A stretch of DNA of 64,000 nt from Phoebastria nigripes (Eukaryota; Chordata; Aves; Procellariiformes; Diomedeidae): contig JAYKAV010000778.1 of the NCBI GenBank assembly GCA_035582835.1, positions 1,518,364 through 1,582,363 on the forward strand. The letters run 5' to 3'. Of the stretch, positions 12,755 through 24,889 are shown in pieces. A program made the translations under genes and the position numbers. The stretch's first letter is position 1. The number at the start of each line of letters is the position of its first letter. The notes beneath the pieces were generated by a model. The model worked only from the letters and a program-made list of their open reading frames with translations, did no database searches and was not told the DNA's origin.

Positions 12755-15700
12755 ATGACAGACTTCATGGATGACTTAACCCTCAGCTCACCGAAGAAAA
12801 GGGATTCTTCTCTGAGATCCAAGAGAAGTTGTGATAGGTCATCAACAAGGTCATCTAGCAGATCCTCTTGCAGTTCACAGTCGAGTTCAAGTAGTTCCTC
12901 TTCAGCTTCCTCCAGGAGTTGGAGCCGGTCCAGATCCAGATCAAGGTCATGGGCTAGAAGAAATGGTTCCCGAAGGTACAGAAGATACTCTCGTTCATAT
13001 TCCAGAAGCCGGTCGAGATCACGTGGCTACATGAGGTACCGCGGAAGGTACCATGCCAGACGCTACAGGAGGTACCACCGCTCCCCTCCNAGGTATCGAT
13101 CACGCAGTAGGTCATGGTCTCGTGGAAGATCGTATTATAGAAGGTCCTATTCGAGAAGCAGATCACGTTCAAGAGGCCGAAGATATTATGGATTTGGGCG
13201 AACAGTATATCCCGAGGCTTACAGGAGCTGGAGAAGCAGGTCACGAACAAGATCTCGGAGTAGGTCACCTCTCCATTTGAGTGAAAAAGGTACTTTTTTT
13301 GAGACTTTTGTTGTGTGAGAACCTCAAAACATACAATTTACTTTAACCAGTCAAATTGTCATGTTTACTTGCTTTATAGAGCATAACTGATAGTGGCAAT
13401 GTGGAAGAAAATCTCTGTGTGGTTATAAAAATGTATTAAAAAAAAAAAAGTTCAGTAGTTCAGAGCATATTCTTTGCACTTCAACTGAAGCTAAATCTCC
13501 CAAGTTCTGAGGAACATTCATTGCAGTTGATGCTTGCTTACATGCAGTGATAGTAAACCTGCAGGTTTTAGGCTGCGTCAGTAGGTACATGTTGATTTAA
13601 ACACAAGAGAATGACACTTTCTCTCCTCTTGTAGACAAGAGGGAACTACTGGAAATAGCAAAAGCTAATGCTGCAAAAGCTCTGGGAACAGATAACATAG
13701 TCTTGCCAGCAAGCTTGAAGATCCTTACTCCTTCCAAAGAGATAAAACATGAAAAACAAGAGCATGAAGATCCTGGAGAGTCAGCTGAGGTAAGTATGAA
13801 CTGGAGTATTCTCAATGAAAAGGTAAACACTTCTTAAAACTTGTCGTCTGCATGGATGTGTTACAGTTTTTTAACTGTGGAGTTTGTGATTATGAATTCA
13901 AACCCTGGAACAAAAACTTTAGATTTACCAGAATGCTAAAAACTACTCTAGAAGCCACTGTAGACTCTGTGTTAAGCTGAAGGTACTGTGGACTCTTAAG
14001 AGGTGGTTGATCCACAGAGTACACGCAGGCTTTCCAGTAGTGGTAGGTTGGGAAGGAGAGCTGAATGTAGTTTGTTCTTCTGAGTTGTTCTTTTTGCCCG
14101 TTAGTTAGACTAGCTTATGTGTTTCTGACCTGAAACAAGGAGTCTCCTTACCAAACCTAGTGAATAGTGTGGGGTTTTTTAAAGGTTAAATCTTTCTACC
14201 CTTTTTAACTGTTAAAAGCTTTTCATGTGCAACAAACTTGTTTCCCAGAAATTACATACCCAAGCACACAATGCATTTTACATACTTTATTTCTGTCTTA
14301 TAGAAATCATGACTATGGTTCCAGACATGATGAAGAAAATCTGTTGGTAATTAAGGGACTTGTGGGCTATAGCTGCTGTGAATTTAAGGGAGGGAGAAAC
14401 TTGAGCAGCTTAAACTGAACTTGAATTTTAGTTTGGCTCTGTTGTTATGGTGTGTTAACCTGATTCATGGCAAATACAAAACTGCAATAACTGTTACATC
14501 GATCAGATACTGCTATTTCAAATGGAAGTAAATTTACTAAGGGTTTTAGACAAATGGTACAGGCATCCCTTTCATAATATATGCAATATATTCCAGATGT
14601 TGAGAGAGTACAGAAGAAGAGGCCTGCATCACTTGCAGATAAGTTTATTGTCGTTATCCAAAGCTCTGCAGGATGGATATGCAGAAGTTAATGCAACTTA
14701 CTCTACCACAACACTTCATTGTGTGGCAGTCCATGCTTTGAATCATTTGAATCCTTTTTAAAACTGTAACTGGGGCATGGATGTCAGGTCACGTGTGAAT
14801 TGGCACAATGACATTGATAAAAACATTGAATGTTTTTCAAATTGAGTTCAACATTCATCTGTTTGCATATTTAGTAGCTTACAGCTACTTTTGATGTAAA
14901 TATCTGAAACAACTCTACCAGAAAGTTCATACTCTCTAGTAACTGCCTTAACTTGCACAGGATAACGTATCCTCCCACTTAAGCTGTGTTGTGCTCTTCT
15001 CTAGCAACCCAGAAGACTGGCAGAAGACATGACCAAGAGTGGAGTGGAGAGAGCAACCGTACAGAGAAGCATTTCTTTCAGCCCTAATGTAAGTGTGGTT
15101 TCCCAAGATGGAAGTCCAGTACTTCATCCCTCCTGTGTTGGGCTTTTCCCAGCATTGATTGCCAGATTAAAGATCTTACTAATAGTAATGAGTTGAATGG
15201 TTTGATAATGACTTTCCTGGAGGAGTTAGAGCAGTACTTCACAGTAGAGCACTGCAAACACACTACAGCAGTGTGTTTAAAGTAGATGTTTACCTTTCAG
15301 TGCTTAATAGTGTTGAATGCCTATACTGTACTATAAGACTCAAAAGTGTACGCCAGAACCGGTCTACACCAGAACTTATNTCAAGTCACATGTTTGGATA
15401 TATTTTAATAATGCAGAACTAAGGGAAAAGCAACTTCCCTGAATCCTGTGTCAGTTAAGCATACGTAGTTGATACTTGGTAGGCATCGGGTCTCCTATGA
15501 GCTGGAAAGAAAACATTTGTCTTGTCAGCACTGATAAACCCCTTGAAGTTGACAGGTCTTAGTACGTTCCTTCTCGTTCTAGTGTATTTAAAGGAAATTT
15601 CTTTTTCCAGAATACAATGGCAAAACCAGTACTACAGAAGCCAGTGAGCCATGTTGTTAAAGAACCGGCAATTTCTCCGGGAAGAGAAGAGGACAGAAAG

Positions 15701-15796
15701 GGAAGTCCCTATGGGCAGTGGGTTCCTGTCAAGAAGGAGGAGAAGAAAACATTTTTAAACTTCTCGCCTAAAGGTGCACCGTTCCGGGCACGCTAG
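12755..15796 (+). CDS. RSRP1: RSRP1, arginine/serine-rich protein 1
   Basis: Nuclear RS-domain protein thought to act with the splicing machinery. Coding exons are 12755-13289 (within an exon starting at 12660), 13635-13789, 15005-15088 and 15611-15796, all with consistent phases, giving 319 residues from [19 protein letters not shown]. That start aligns with the human N-terminus. An in-frame ATG at 12722 would add 11 residues, and 10995 would add 80. A Ser-rich stretch (about residues 26-52) leads into dense RS/RY repeats (about 53-140). Then come the conserved [13 protein letters not shown] (about 141-153) and, after the RS tail, [22 protein letters not shown]. The tail reads RSISFSPN then SPYGQWVPV and continues with a basic extension ending PFRAR, longer than the human end as I recall it. 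The ambiguous base at 13090 is the third position of a Pro codon and does not change the protein. Confidence 0.95.
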
Positions 15797-16117
15797 CATA
15801 ATTTTTTTCTTGCTGTCTCTGACTGCAGCATTATGCATACTTCAGTAGTGAGATCTGAAATTTTCTGATCAGGTTGAAGACTTGTTAATACTGAGTATTT
15901 ATTTTGAGATCTTAATTTTGGAATCTTAGGTTTCTCTTTCAGATCTAGAGCAAGGTGATCCAGAAGCCACAGATGGGAATCTTGTGTATATTTGTAAATA
16001 TTTTTGTATTGCTTTAATGGACTAGAACTTACAGGTGGGTAACTTTTTCTAAACAACAGTTCAGTAGCTGTTATTTTGAACACTTGATTTACATTGTGTA
16101 ACTGTTTACTTCAAGTA

Positions 16118-16123
16118 AATAAA
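16118..16123 (+). terminator. RSRP1: RSRP1 poly(A) signal
   Basis: AATAAA lies 322 bases after the RSRP1 stop, followed by a T/G-rich stretch. Further AATAAA copies occur near 16746 and 16761 and could serve a longer transcript. Confidence 0.7.
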
Positions 16124-16144
16124 CTTTAGTTTTGCACTGGCTTC

Positions 16145-17110
16145 TCCATGTGTCACGTATTAGACCTGTGTTTGGTAGTAAGTTGACTACGTCCTGTAAG
16201 TGGTTATTTCCAGGTTCAGCTTTCACTTATCTTCTGTTGTGCTTTGTGGTAACAGTAGGGTAATGTTTGCATCATTCTGAAAGCGGACCTTTACACTGGA
16301 ACCGTTCCTGCCCTGGCTGTGGCTAGTTCAGGGCCTCCAGAGTGACTTCCCCAGGTACCCCTCTGCAAGTGGACAGCTCATGTTGGATGTATACCTGACT
16401 GCTGTGTGTGAAGCCATCGCTGTCCTCACTGNCAAAAGTGTTGCACTTGAGCAACTGTCACTTCTGCTGACTTCTAATGCTGAACTTGACTTAGTGCTGG
16501 CTTGCGTTTTAAACAGAGTCTTTAAAGGCTTGCTGTGTAAGGCAGTAAACAAATAGTGAAGTTAGTGGAGGAGGCTTCACAATACCAGTGGTACAGGTTA
16601 CGCTGCCTGTAACTGCTCAGAGCTCCAGAATTTAGCAGTGCACTTGGCTCCACAGCTCGCCACGACCTTCATGAAGAAAAGTACTGCAAGTAAGTCAGCA
16701 GGTTGTTGCATGGTTTTGGGAGCAGTTAAACTCATTTTTTGTAAAAATAAATGGTTAGTTAAATAAACTGACTTTGACACCTACAGTCTGGAAGCTTCTT
16801 TAAGAAACTATTAAATTGCCAAGACAAGGCTGGCAAACATACTAAGGATTATGTATTTTATGGCAACTTGAAGTTAATGCTGCAGATAGTCCCTATTCCT
16901 TGCCCTCTTGGGGAGGGGGACGGGTAGTTCTGCTGCCTGGGTAGAGTGGGACAGCTGTGCTGTGCTGCCCACGGAAGAACTCCAAACTCTGGCACGTGAC
17001 AGAGAGCTGTGGGGTAGCTTCTCNCTCGTGGAAAGGCTCCTCAAGCATTCTTTCATCTTCTTGCTAAACAAGCGTTTTCAGGGACTTCACCAGCCTTCAG
17101 CTACTGACAA
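16145..17110. other. RSRP1-SYF2 convergent intergenic region
   Basis: About 1 kb between the poly(A) signals of two tail-to-tail genes. I see no exon, RNA gene or repeat. Open frames here are short and unlike any known protein. Confidence 0.6.
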
Positions 17111-17122
17111 ATGAAGACAAGC

Positions 17123-17128
17123 TTTATT
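17123..17128 (-). terminator. SYF2: SYF2 poly(A) signal
   Basis: The minus strand reads AATAAA here, 228 bases past the SYF2 stop codon. Another minus-strand copy lies at 17152-17157. The 3' UTR is therefore about 200-250 bases. Confidence 0.65.
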
Positions 17129-17355
17129 CTAAATTGAGCGATAAGAGTTTGTTTATTTAGAACGTGAAATTGCACAAGCTGGTTACTTCTGCAAGTAAAA
17201 GCTATATTCAGCTGAAGTTGTTACGCAAATTCTATTAAATACACTATTGATTTTACAAATTATANGAAGTATTTTTCTGATACAACTTAAAATTGCCTGC
17301 AAAATCTCTATACCAGACTTTAATAGACGTAGTAGGGCTGTTGTATGTGCTTAGC

Positions 17356-19717
17356 TCAGACGGCTGTTCCTCTCTCCAAGTTCTGTTTAATCTCGGCTGT
17401 GTACTTCCCGTAGAACCTCTCTGCCTTCTTATTGAACTTGGCATTTCTCTCGTTAATGTAGTCGATGTCTGCGTCGTCATTGTAAGGACGTCTTCGACTG
17501 TACTTCTCGCGCTTTTCAATTCTGTAAGACACACAGCAGTGTTTGAAGACCGTGGGTGAATCCTGTGGATTTGATCACACAAAGCTGTGCTGTCGCATAC
17601 TTCTTGGTTTCAGCTCAGTATTTACTTACTGTTTTTCAAGATCGGCAACCATTCTGTCAACCCCTTCCTTAGATGGCACGTGAGTTCCGTGGAGAAGGCT
17701 GTCAGATGTGGGATAGAGTGCTTCACCGCTGGACAAGAGCAACAGATGGGCAGCAGCTTACACAACTGTACTGATGATCACTGTGAGATTGCACTGCTGC
17801 TGTTTGAGTCTTAATTTAGCACTTCAAGGTGCTTAACTTGTATTGAACTATGGGAGCCCAAGATTCGGGTGAGAACACGTTGATACTAAAAACAAGCTCT
17901 CTTAATTATTTTGAGAGANGCTAGCACATGCCTATGGAAGACAGAGAAACCCACTGAAATTCTAAATCCNTCTGAATGCAAACTGGGCAAGTTCTCGTCT
18001 GTTGGTCAGTCTGTTCTTAAACCAAAACCTACTCTAAGAACCAGGAGTAATCTACTCACGCATTTAAATATGATCTAATTGGCAAAATACTTCTTCCAAC
18101 TCAATGCCAAGCTTGAAGAAATGACCCTCATCAATTACACCACTGCCCCTCTTCCCTACCGAAGCAGGGATTGCAGAGTAATTATCAGGGAGGCCGTGCG
18201 TTTTAAGATTGTGTTAAAAGGCTAATTAATGTTCCAGTGTATATGAGAATATGCATGTGCTGAAAGGATTAGTTTGAAGTCTTTAGTGTTTGCTAATCAT
18301 GTAGAAATACCACAGACAATATCGGATGACTGCAATCAGACTTACTACTGCTCTTTCAGCTTCTCATACTGCTCCAGGTCAGGTTTGATCTGCCGCGTTA
18401 ACCTCTGGTACTGCCGCAGCTGAGCAGCCGCGTAATCTTTGGGAGAAAATGAATTTGCGTCAAGGGGAAGGTTTTTATTTCACGGTTCAGTTTGCAGCTG
18501 AAACACAAAGGTGTTCATTACGAACACAGCCGATTACGTAGTTAGGCCATTACCTGAAAATCCTAGATCTGGATTTTTCCTCTTCTTTTTCCTTTCCCAT
18601 CTCTCGGCATCCTCAGCACTGATCTCTAGCAGTTTAACTCGCTCATAGTCTTCTCCTCTCGCCGCGCATTCCTAACACAGCGCAAAGAACGCTTCAGTTT
18701 TAACAGTAAGACAGTGGCCAAGCATCAAACTTGGTTATAACTACCTAGATCAGCCCAGTCAACCTCTAGTGCAGGACAATAATTTAGATAAACAAGAGTC
18801 TAATTAGGAGATGGATTTTTGGGGGAGTAACATCTGTATAAGCTCCCAAAACTGTGTAGCCACCAGGAAGGGGGGCTCGGCATCACTGCAGGCACTCGGA
18901 CTGAGGCTCAGCAGGGTTACAGGAAGCTGTAATTGTGCGTTTACCTTCTTTTTTTCCTCCACCTTCAGCTCCCACTCCAGCCGAGCTTTTTTGGCTTCCC
19001 AGTTTGCTGGCAATTTCAGTCTTTTGTCTTCTTCCACCACTTCTTGGTGATTCAGCTTGCGAGCCTCGTTCTAGGAACAAAACACAAAACAGTTTGTTAC
19101 TGAACTCCGGAGACGCGTGGCAACGCTTGATCGCAAAAACCCGGAACCCCCGAGGATCACAGGCGCCCATCCCGGGAGGGGCCAGGCCGCTGGTTCCTGA
19201 TCCCACCACGTAAAACGCTGCATTTGGCGAAAGGCTAAAGAAACCATCGCCCGTACATGCCGGGTGGGGGTTAGATAGGATGAGGAATCGCTGATGCGAT
19301 GGGAGCAGCGAACCGGCGGCACAACCTCCCCGGGAGCACCGGGCCGCGGCCGGCCTGCGCCCGAGCTGGGCCGGGCAGCCCCCGCCGCCCCTTCCGCTTT
19401 GCCTCCCCGCGCATCAGCGGCACCGCTGGCAGGAACCGGTCCCGTTCCGGCCGCCGCGTACCCGCTTCATGTGGAGCTCGCGGAACTTGCGCAGCCGCTC
19501 CTCCCGCTTCTGCGCCGCCGCCGCCGTGCCAGGCCTCGCCTCGTCCTCCGAGCCCGAGGAGCCCTGAAACAACCCACACTCAGCCACCGGCACCGGGAAG
19601 GAGTCGGGAAACCAGCCCCCCGCCGCCGCCTGCCTCCTCTGCCCCCCGCCGCCGCCTCACCCCGCCATCGGGATCGGGATCCCCCAAACCGCCCAGCGCC
19701 GACACCGCCGCCGCCAT
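17356..19717 (-). CDS. SYF2: SYF2 pre-mRNA-splicing factor (p29, GCIP-interacting)
   Basis: Component of the Prp19/NTC-associated spliceosome in the catalytic stages; nuclear. Coding exons in transcript order are 19717-19661, 19563-19462, 19070-18945, 18671-18554, 18436-18346, 17728-17630 and 17521-17356. They total 759 nt, or 252 residues (human 243). All seven exons join in frame with AG/GT borders. Landmarks are [120 protein letters not shown] and the end [10 protein letters not shown]. The N-terminal 50 residues are acidic and Ala-rich and slightly longer than in human. At the fifth exon, donor GTAAGT at 18345 was preferred over an upstream GTAGTA because it preserves family length (LKEQYGEALYP). 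The gene converges on RSRP1. Confidence 0.97.
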
Positions 19718-20120
19718 CGCGCACGACAAACACTTCCGCTTCCGGCCTCGCGCCCCTCCTACCGGAGAGATGCCGCGGCGTTCGGGCGCCCCCCAGCGGG
19801 CGGGAGGTGCTCCTGCCCCTGTGCGCCGCCTTCCCCTCACGCCGTGAGGCGGCGGCGGCCGCAGCGGGGCCCGGGGGCTCCCCCACAGCCTCGGCCTCCC
19901 CTGCCGCCGTTAAACCGCTCCTCGCCTCGACGCCTGCGGGGCTTCTTTTCCCCCCACTGGAGCTGGAGAGGGTTCAAGCTCTGCTCCCCACCAGTATCTG
20001 GTAGCTGGGTTTGCCGCGATGGCCTCCAGCCGTCGTCTCCCCTTCCCGCTGCCTGATCTAAAACGAGCCCGGGGTCGCGAGGGGCTGTTGTGAGGCGGCC
20101 CCGGCCTCGCCGGGAGCCCC
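19718..20120 (-). promoter_or_regulatory. SYF2: SYF2 CpG-island promoter
   Basis: CpG-dense, TATA-less DNA runs upstream from the SYF2 start codon. Two adjacent ETS cores (CTTCCGCTTCCGG at 19733-19745, GGAA on the minus strand) lie 16-28 bases before the ATG, a common arrangement for GABPA-type initiation. The outer edge is approximate. No opposing gene start is recognisable on the + strand. Confidence 0.7.
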
Positions 20121-20159
20121 GGTCGCTGTTGCTCTCCGGCAGCCGGGAGTCAGGGTTCT

Positions 20160-23100
20160 GCACGTGTGGTTTGGGCTTAATTTCTGTGTGCCGAGGAAAG
20201 GCAGATAAAAAGCGGTGAATCTCCTTTTTTTTATCTTTGGAGGCAGATTTAAAGCCTTGTCACTGCATCTCAGAGCCGTCTGGAAAGCAACCTTTAAATT
20301 ACCCCTGTATTCCAGACACTAATGTCCGGGCAGACAACCTACTGCGGGCTCGAAGTGACTCCATGGTTTAGTAAACACTGTTAATCAACCTTTTTTTCTT
20401 CTTCCAAGGAATCAATGGGGTGATGCAAACTTTATAGTCACAGTAAGGAAGCAGCACGTGAACGAGATGAACTCTGCTGTGCCTCAGCTCAGCTGGAAGC
20501 ACTGGCGAGATCCAGGGTAGAGCCTGGCGTAGGATGAGAAACCAAGAAACAGCATCCCTCCGTCTGTGCCGTCCATCCCCTCGGCCCCTCCGGGAATCAC
20601 TCACGTTACCCACAACAGCTTTGCTCAGGGAGAAAGTTGCAGCTCTCACAGAAAACAAAGTGATAAAGGTTTTGCTGCAACTTCTGAGCAAAGAAGGTCA
20701 AAATTTCCGTAATATTGCTGCAGTGGCCGGTATCTTCCAGGCTTACAAAGCCAAATGTAGACTTATTATAAGAGTTTATCAGTAATATTGATATGCGCAT
20801 ACAGATGCATCTATGTGTGTGTACATGTAATGTCCTTATATTTGTACAGTAAAGGTAGAAGGGTTCAGGACTTTTGTTTTTCTTTGAAGAAACGATCCAA
20901 ACCCCAGAAGGTTAATAACTGCCAGCCGACGATATGTTTTTTAAATTGACCTTGTCAGCTGTGGCTCGTGACTTTCCAGCAGAGGGAAATGCAGCACAAG
21001 CGATGAGGGCTTGTGGCAATGGCAGGCAGCCCTGGCAAACGCGATCTCTGTTCTCTTTTAACTTCACTTTCTTCCGCTGCCAAACTCTGATGCATGCTGA
21101 GTGATTAAAAATATCAAATACAGTGTTACCCAGCAAGGAGTCAAGTCAGAGGGAAAAAAAGAAACCCAACCTAGTGAAGCCAGTGCTGTAAAACTGAGCA
21201 GACTGGGGCAAAGAATGGGAGGCAGAAGGCTTTTATATAGCCCTGTTGACAGTATCTTAAGAAAAAGGAGAGGCTTGTCCAGACGTGGTTTGATTTTTGG
21301 GTGTCCCCCCTCACCTGCCTTGTCCATACCCTCATGGCTTGGCTGGNAGGCATCGGATTTCCATGCACGTGGAGTGAGCTGCCACTGCACTGAGGACAGG
21401 GACCACCNGTGCTGGAAGAGGGGAGACTTCCGAAAGAAGCAGCCAGCGAAGTGGTTGATGTCGTTGCGCAGNAAATTGGGCAGTGCGCTGTCAAAATCTG
21501 AGTTACATGCTTGGGCCACGGCTTTACCAATATCTCTCTGCTCCGCCTGGAGCTCCCGGCCCCTCTGCCCTGAGGTTGTCCCTTAGGCCCTGTCCTCACC
21601 GGCTCTGAGCCCTTTGCAGNGAGGGGTGTCCCACCGCCTGTGTAGATGGCCCCATGGAAAGGATTTTTAGCAAAGGTGATTAGTGCATGACAGGAGCAAA
21701 GAAAAGCTGAGAACCATCTTGCTGCCGCTGCAGCAGCAACCCTGGCCATGTCCCGGCAAGTCTTGGTGCTTGTAAAGAAGAGTAGCAGGATCCGGCCCTG
21801 CTCACGTGCCCTCAGATGGTGCTCTGCTTCGGGGTCTGTCTCCGCGTCCCTCGTGTGGGAACTGCTTGCCACGCTTGGGATCAGAGAAGCTTTGGGAGCA
21901 GGGNGGGATGCTGGCCTGGCTCTCGGATGCATGAAGTGCTGCATCAGCTGCACCCCCCTGCAGCTCCCACCTGCGGTCCCTTGACCGACCTTTTATTTTC
22001 TGGAGCATCCAGACAATCTCCTGTGACACCTGAGCGCTCGGTCATTCCTTGTCTCCTCCAAACACAAGTTAGGAGCAAGCAGAGGGGCGAGCGGCAGGGG
22101 AGGAGGGTGGGCTCTGGGCAGAGGCTGCCCCAGGTATCTGCTCTGCTCCGTGACATGGGGGTGGCCACAGCTCAGCTGCAGAATGAGGCCATCAGCCGCT
22201 TGCGTACTCGCTACCCTTTAATTTAATCACGGGAAGCTGGATGGTTTTTATGGGTTTGTGCAGTTTCTTGGCCCGGCCAAGCCCTGAGCTCGGTGGAGCC
22301 TCTTTTCCCTTCTCACTGCCGTAATGCAGCTATAAAATAAACCCAAGAGGTTTCCCTGGCTTCTGTGGATTTGCTTATGGGTCCGATGCCAACTGAGGGA
22401 GCCCCATTCCTGGTGCAGGTGCTGAGTGCCTCCCCGGCTCGGTGGTATTGCTGCAAATCCCAACCTGGCCTGAAAGAGCAGGGAATTCACCCAAACCCGC
22501 CTTGGGCCAAGGAGCAGGGGCTGGTCCTGCGCGGGCTGACAGTGAGTACATGCAGATCTGCTCTTGCTGTCACTTACAGTTAATTTATTTTTAGATTAAA
22601 AAATGTTTTTATTTCTCATGCACACAGAATTGGCACTGCTTTTTTGGGTCGTAGCTGACTCCATTGTCTTCTCCAGTTATGCCTCCCCTGCAGTGCCGAA
22701 ATGAAAAATTCCAGTTACATATTGTACAGGGGATGGGAGCTCGGAGGAACTGACTCATCTCGGTTATATTTGTCCTTTTCAAAGGGGAAGATCCCGGTCG
22801 AGGGGTGGTGGGGGAGCAGCATCAGTTATCTCCCATCCACTGCAGCAAACGTGACGCTTTTATCAGGGGTCCGCAGGGCGCGCGGCCGAGTGCCCCTGCG
22901 AAGGCAGCCGGGCGTCCTCGCAGCGTGAAGCTCCTCGGGCTGCTCAGACAGTCGGGGCAGCGGGCAAGGGAGGGGTTTGTGTTGTTTCTCAGAAAAATAA
23001 TTGTGGCTTCAGCATGACAGAGGCCACAGCGCGCTCGCCAGGATGTGAGCCAAGCCCCTGCGCGCCAGCGCCGCAGGTAGCGAGCCCCAGCCCTGGGGAC

Positions 23101-23395
23101 ATTTCCCACCCGCGAGGGAGGGTGGATAAGGAGGATAACCCCAAGCTGGAGCTGAAGTGGGGTCTGCAGCGCGTCCAGCTNGCTCTGCGTGGGTAGCGCT
23201 TAAAAACAACAGCCGGGACACTGGGACGGCCGGTTCCTTGCCCTGAGCCNGGGCATCCGTCAGCGTCTCTTCCCTAAACGTCCGCCCTCGCTGCCTCTGC
23301 CCCGCGGCGCAGCCTCCATCTCCCACCCTCGCAGGGCAGCTCCGGGGCTGATCCACGGCAGCACCTGGCTTGTGGGCAGCAGCGGCTTGAGCTGG
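20160..23395. other. Intergenic DNA distal to SYF2
   Basis: Moderately GC-rich. I see no coding exon with a recognisable domain, no RNA gene and no mobile element. Overlapping open frames on both strands (for example 21171-21953) carry single-base ambiguities and lack homology that I recognise. An AP-1-like TGACTCA occurs near 22753. Confidence 0.5.
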
Positions 23396-23399
23396 GCGT

Positions 23400-23672
23400 G
23401 CGGCACTGTGGCTGGACCTGCGACAGCAAAGCATGGGCGTGCAATGCTGTGGCTTGGGTTTGCAATGCCGTGGCTTGGGTGTGCAATGCTGTGGTTTGGA
23501 CGTGCAATAGTGTGGTTTGGGTGTGTAGTGCCATGGTTTGGATGTGCAATGCTGTGGCTTGAGTGTGCAATGCCGTGGCTTGGATGCGCATTGCCACAAT
23601 CCAGACCTGCAATGCCACAACTTGGACCTGCGCTGCCGCGGGTCAGACCTGCAGCACCGTGGGTCCTTGCGC
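23400..23672. repeat. 21-bp minisatellite, about 13 copies
   Basis: The unit begins GCAATGC(T/C)GTGG(C/T)TTGG and recurs at 23441, 23462, 23483, 23504, 23525, 23546, 23567, 23588, 23609, 23630 and 23651, always 21 bases apart. More degenerate copies lie at the left end, from 23400. The period is a multiple of three, so long open frames arise on both strands and give 7-residue repeat peptides. Those frames are by-products, not genes. Confidence 0.9.
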
Positions 23673-23899
23673 TGGGTGTAGGTGCTGCTGGAGAGGGCAG
23701 GAAGGCGCGATGCTCTGCTGCGGCCAAGGACAGCTCTTCTCCCCTTGGTCCCGCAGGGGAGCTCGCCCCTCCCAAGCCGCCGCGTGTCACATCGATGCCG
23801 TCANGTGCAACCTGCCACATGGGCTTCTTGCGTGTCAGAAGGGAGCCGTGAGCGTGCTGGGGGATGTGATAAGGCCCCGGCATGCGGTGGCGTGAGTAC

Positions 23900-24470
23900 A
23901 GCTCTCCTGCGCNGTCCCAGCAGCTGCAGGAGCCGCTTCCACTTCCTGCCCGTCCCTGCCTGTGCAGCGCAGCTCCATGCTGTTCAACAGCTGCCGCGCT
24001 CCATCCTGTTTCGTGATGAAAGGTGCTTTAGAAGCGGAAGAAAGTTATGATGATCAGGAGAAATAATGTACAGGCAGGGCTGGAGACAAGGCAAGCCTGC
24101 GTTCATCCCGGTCCCAGCCCTTGGGATGGGTGGTGGTGGCGGGGGGATGGACATCCTCAGCCGGGCAGGAGCGAGGGGACCCTTCCCCACCTCTGATTTT
24201 GGGGGAAACCACAGGGGTGAGCACGGGTGGCACATATGGGGTTGGTTCGCCGTGCTCCCGCTGGGCTGGCTCGCTGCAGTGCCATCCGGTTGGCGTGCCG
24301 ACATCTGGGAATCTCAGACCCATGGCCAAATCTCCTTTGTCACCGGGATGAAAACTGGGGGCAGGAAAAGAGGCAGGGAGCCCCAGGGCTGGGACCAGCG
24401 GGGTGCTGGGATCGACCACGCGAGGAAGCCCTTTGCAAGCAGAAGCGCTGGTTTGGGTAAAGAAGAAGAA
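23900..24470. other. GC-rich intergenic DNA
   Basis: No feature recognised. G-rich runs give several overlapping frames without coding character. Confidence 0.4.
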
Positions 24471-24479
24471 AACCAGATC

Positions 24480-24880
24480 TAAAACTTGCATAGGACCAAA
24501 TCAAACTTGCAATAACTGCATTAATCCAGCAAGATGGGTGACATACTAGTGTATTGGAAGATAAGATTAATCAGAGCATATTTACTTTTTGGAACAGATC
24601 TAATATACTGCTTTATTGCGTGTAGTCATTAGCCATGAAGAAATTTGGGGAGAGGGGAAACGTGAAGACTGTTTGGTTTTTAGGTAGAAGAGAAGCTGGT
24701 TTTCTTTCAGTCTGGTTCCTTTCAATCACAGACTACTGTTTGTGTCCTGTTGGGTTGCAATTATAATCTTTCAGATCAGACACATAATCATTGGGCTGGA
24801 AGGCAAAAAGTACCTGGGTAATGTGCTTAACAGAAATTAACCTGGTTACGTTCGTACTCTATTGAAAATGAGAAAGTGCT
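24480..24880. other. AT-rich island, candidate non-coding regulatory element
   Basis: A CpG-poor AT-rich block inside GC-rich DNA, with TAAT/ATTA-type homeodomain cores and GATAAGATTA (24560-24569), a GATA-like motif. Such islands in gene deserts often prove conserved. Conservation cannot be judged from one sequence. Confidence 0.3.
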
Positions 24881-24889
24881 GATGGTCAA

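Noticed and set aside
12629..13318. Reading RSRP1 as a single 229-codon unspliced gene
   Set aside because: The frame runs through an acceptor at 12659 and past a donor at 13290. The continuation exons at 13635, 15005 and 15611 match the family.
18346..18350. Upstream SYF2 donor (GCA|GTAGTA)
   Set aside because: It would delete one residue relative to the family. The adjacent GTAAGT donor keeps length and frame.
19294..20004. 236-codon + frame over the SYF2 first exons and promoter
   Set aside because: It overlaps SYF2 exons on the other strand, is open because of GC richness, is Pro/Arg/Ala-biased and has no recognisable domain.
23009..23883. Several 110-210-codon frames over the minisatellite on both strands
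   Set aside because: Explained by the 21-bp period, which keeps all frames free of stops.
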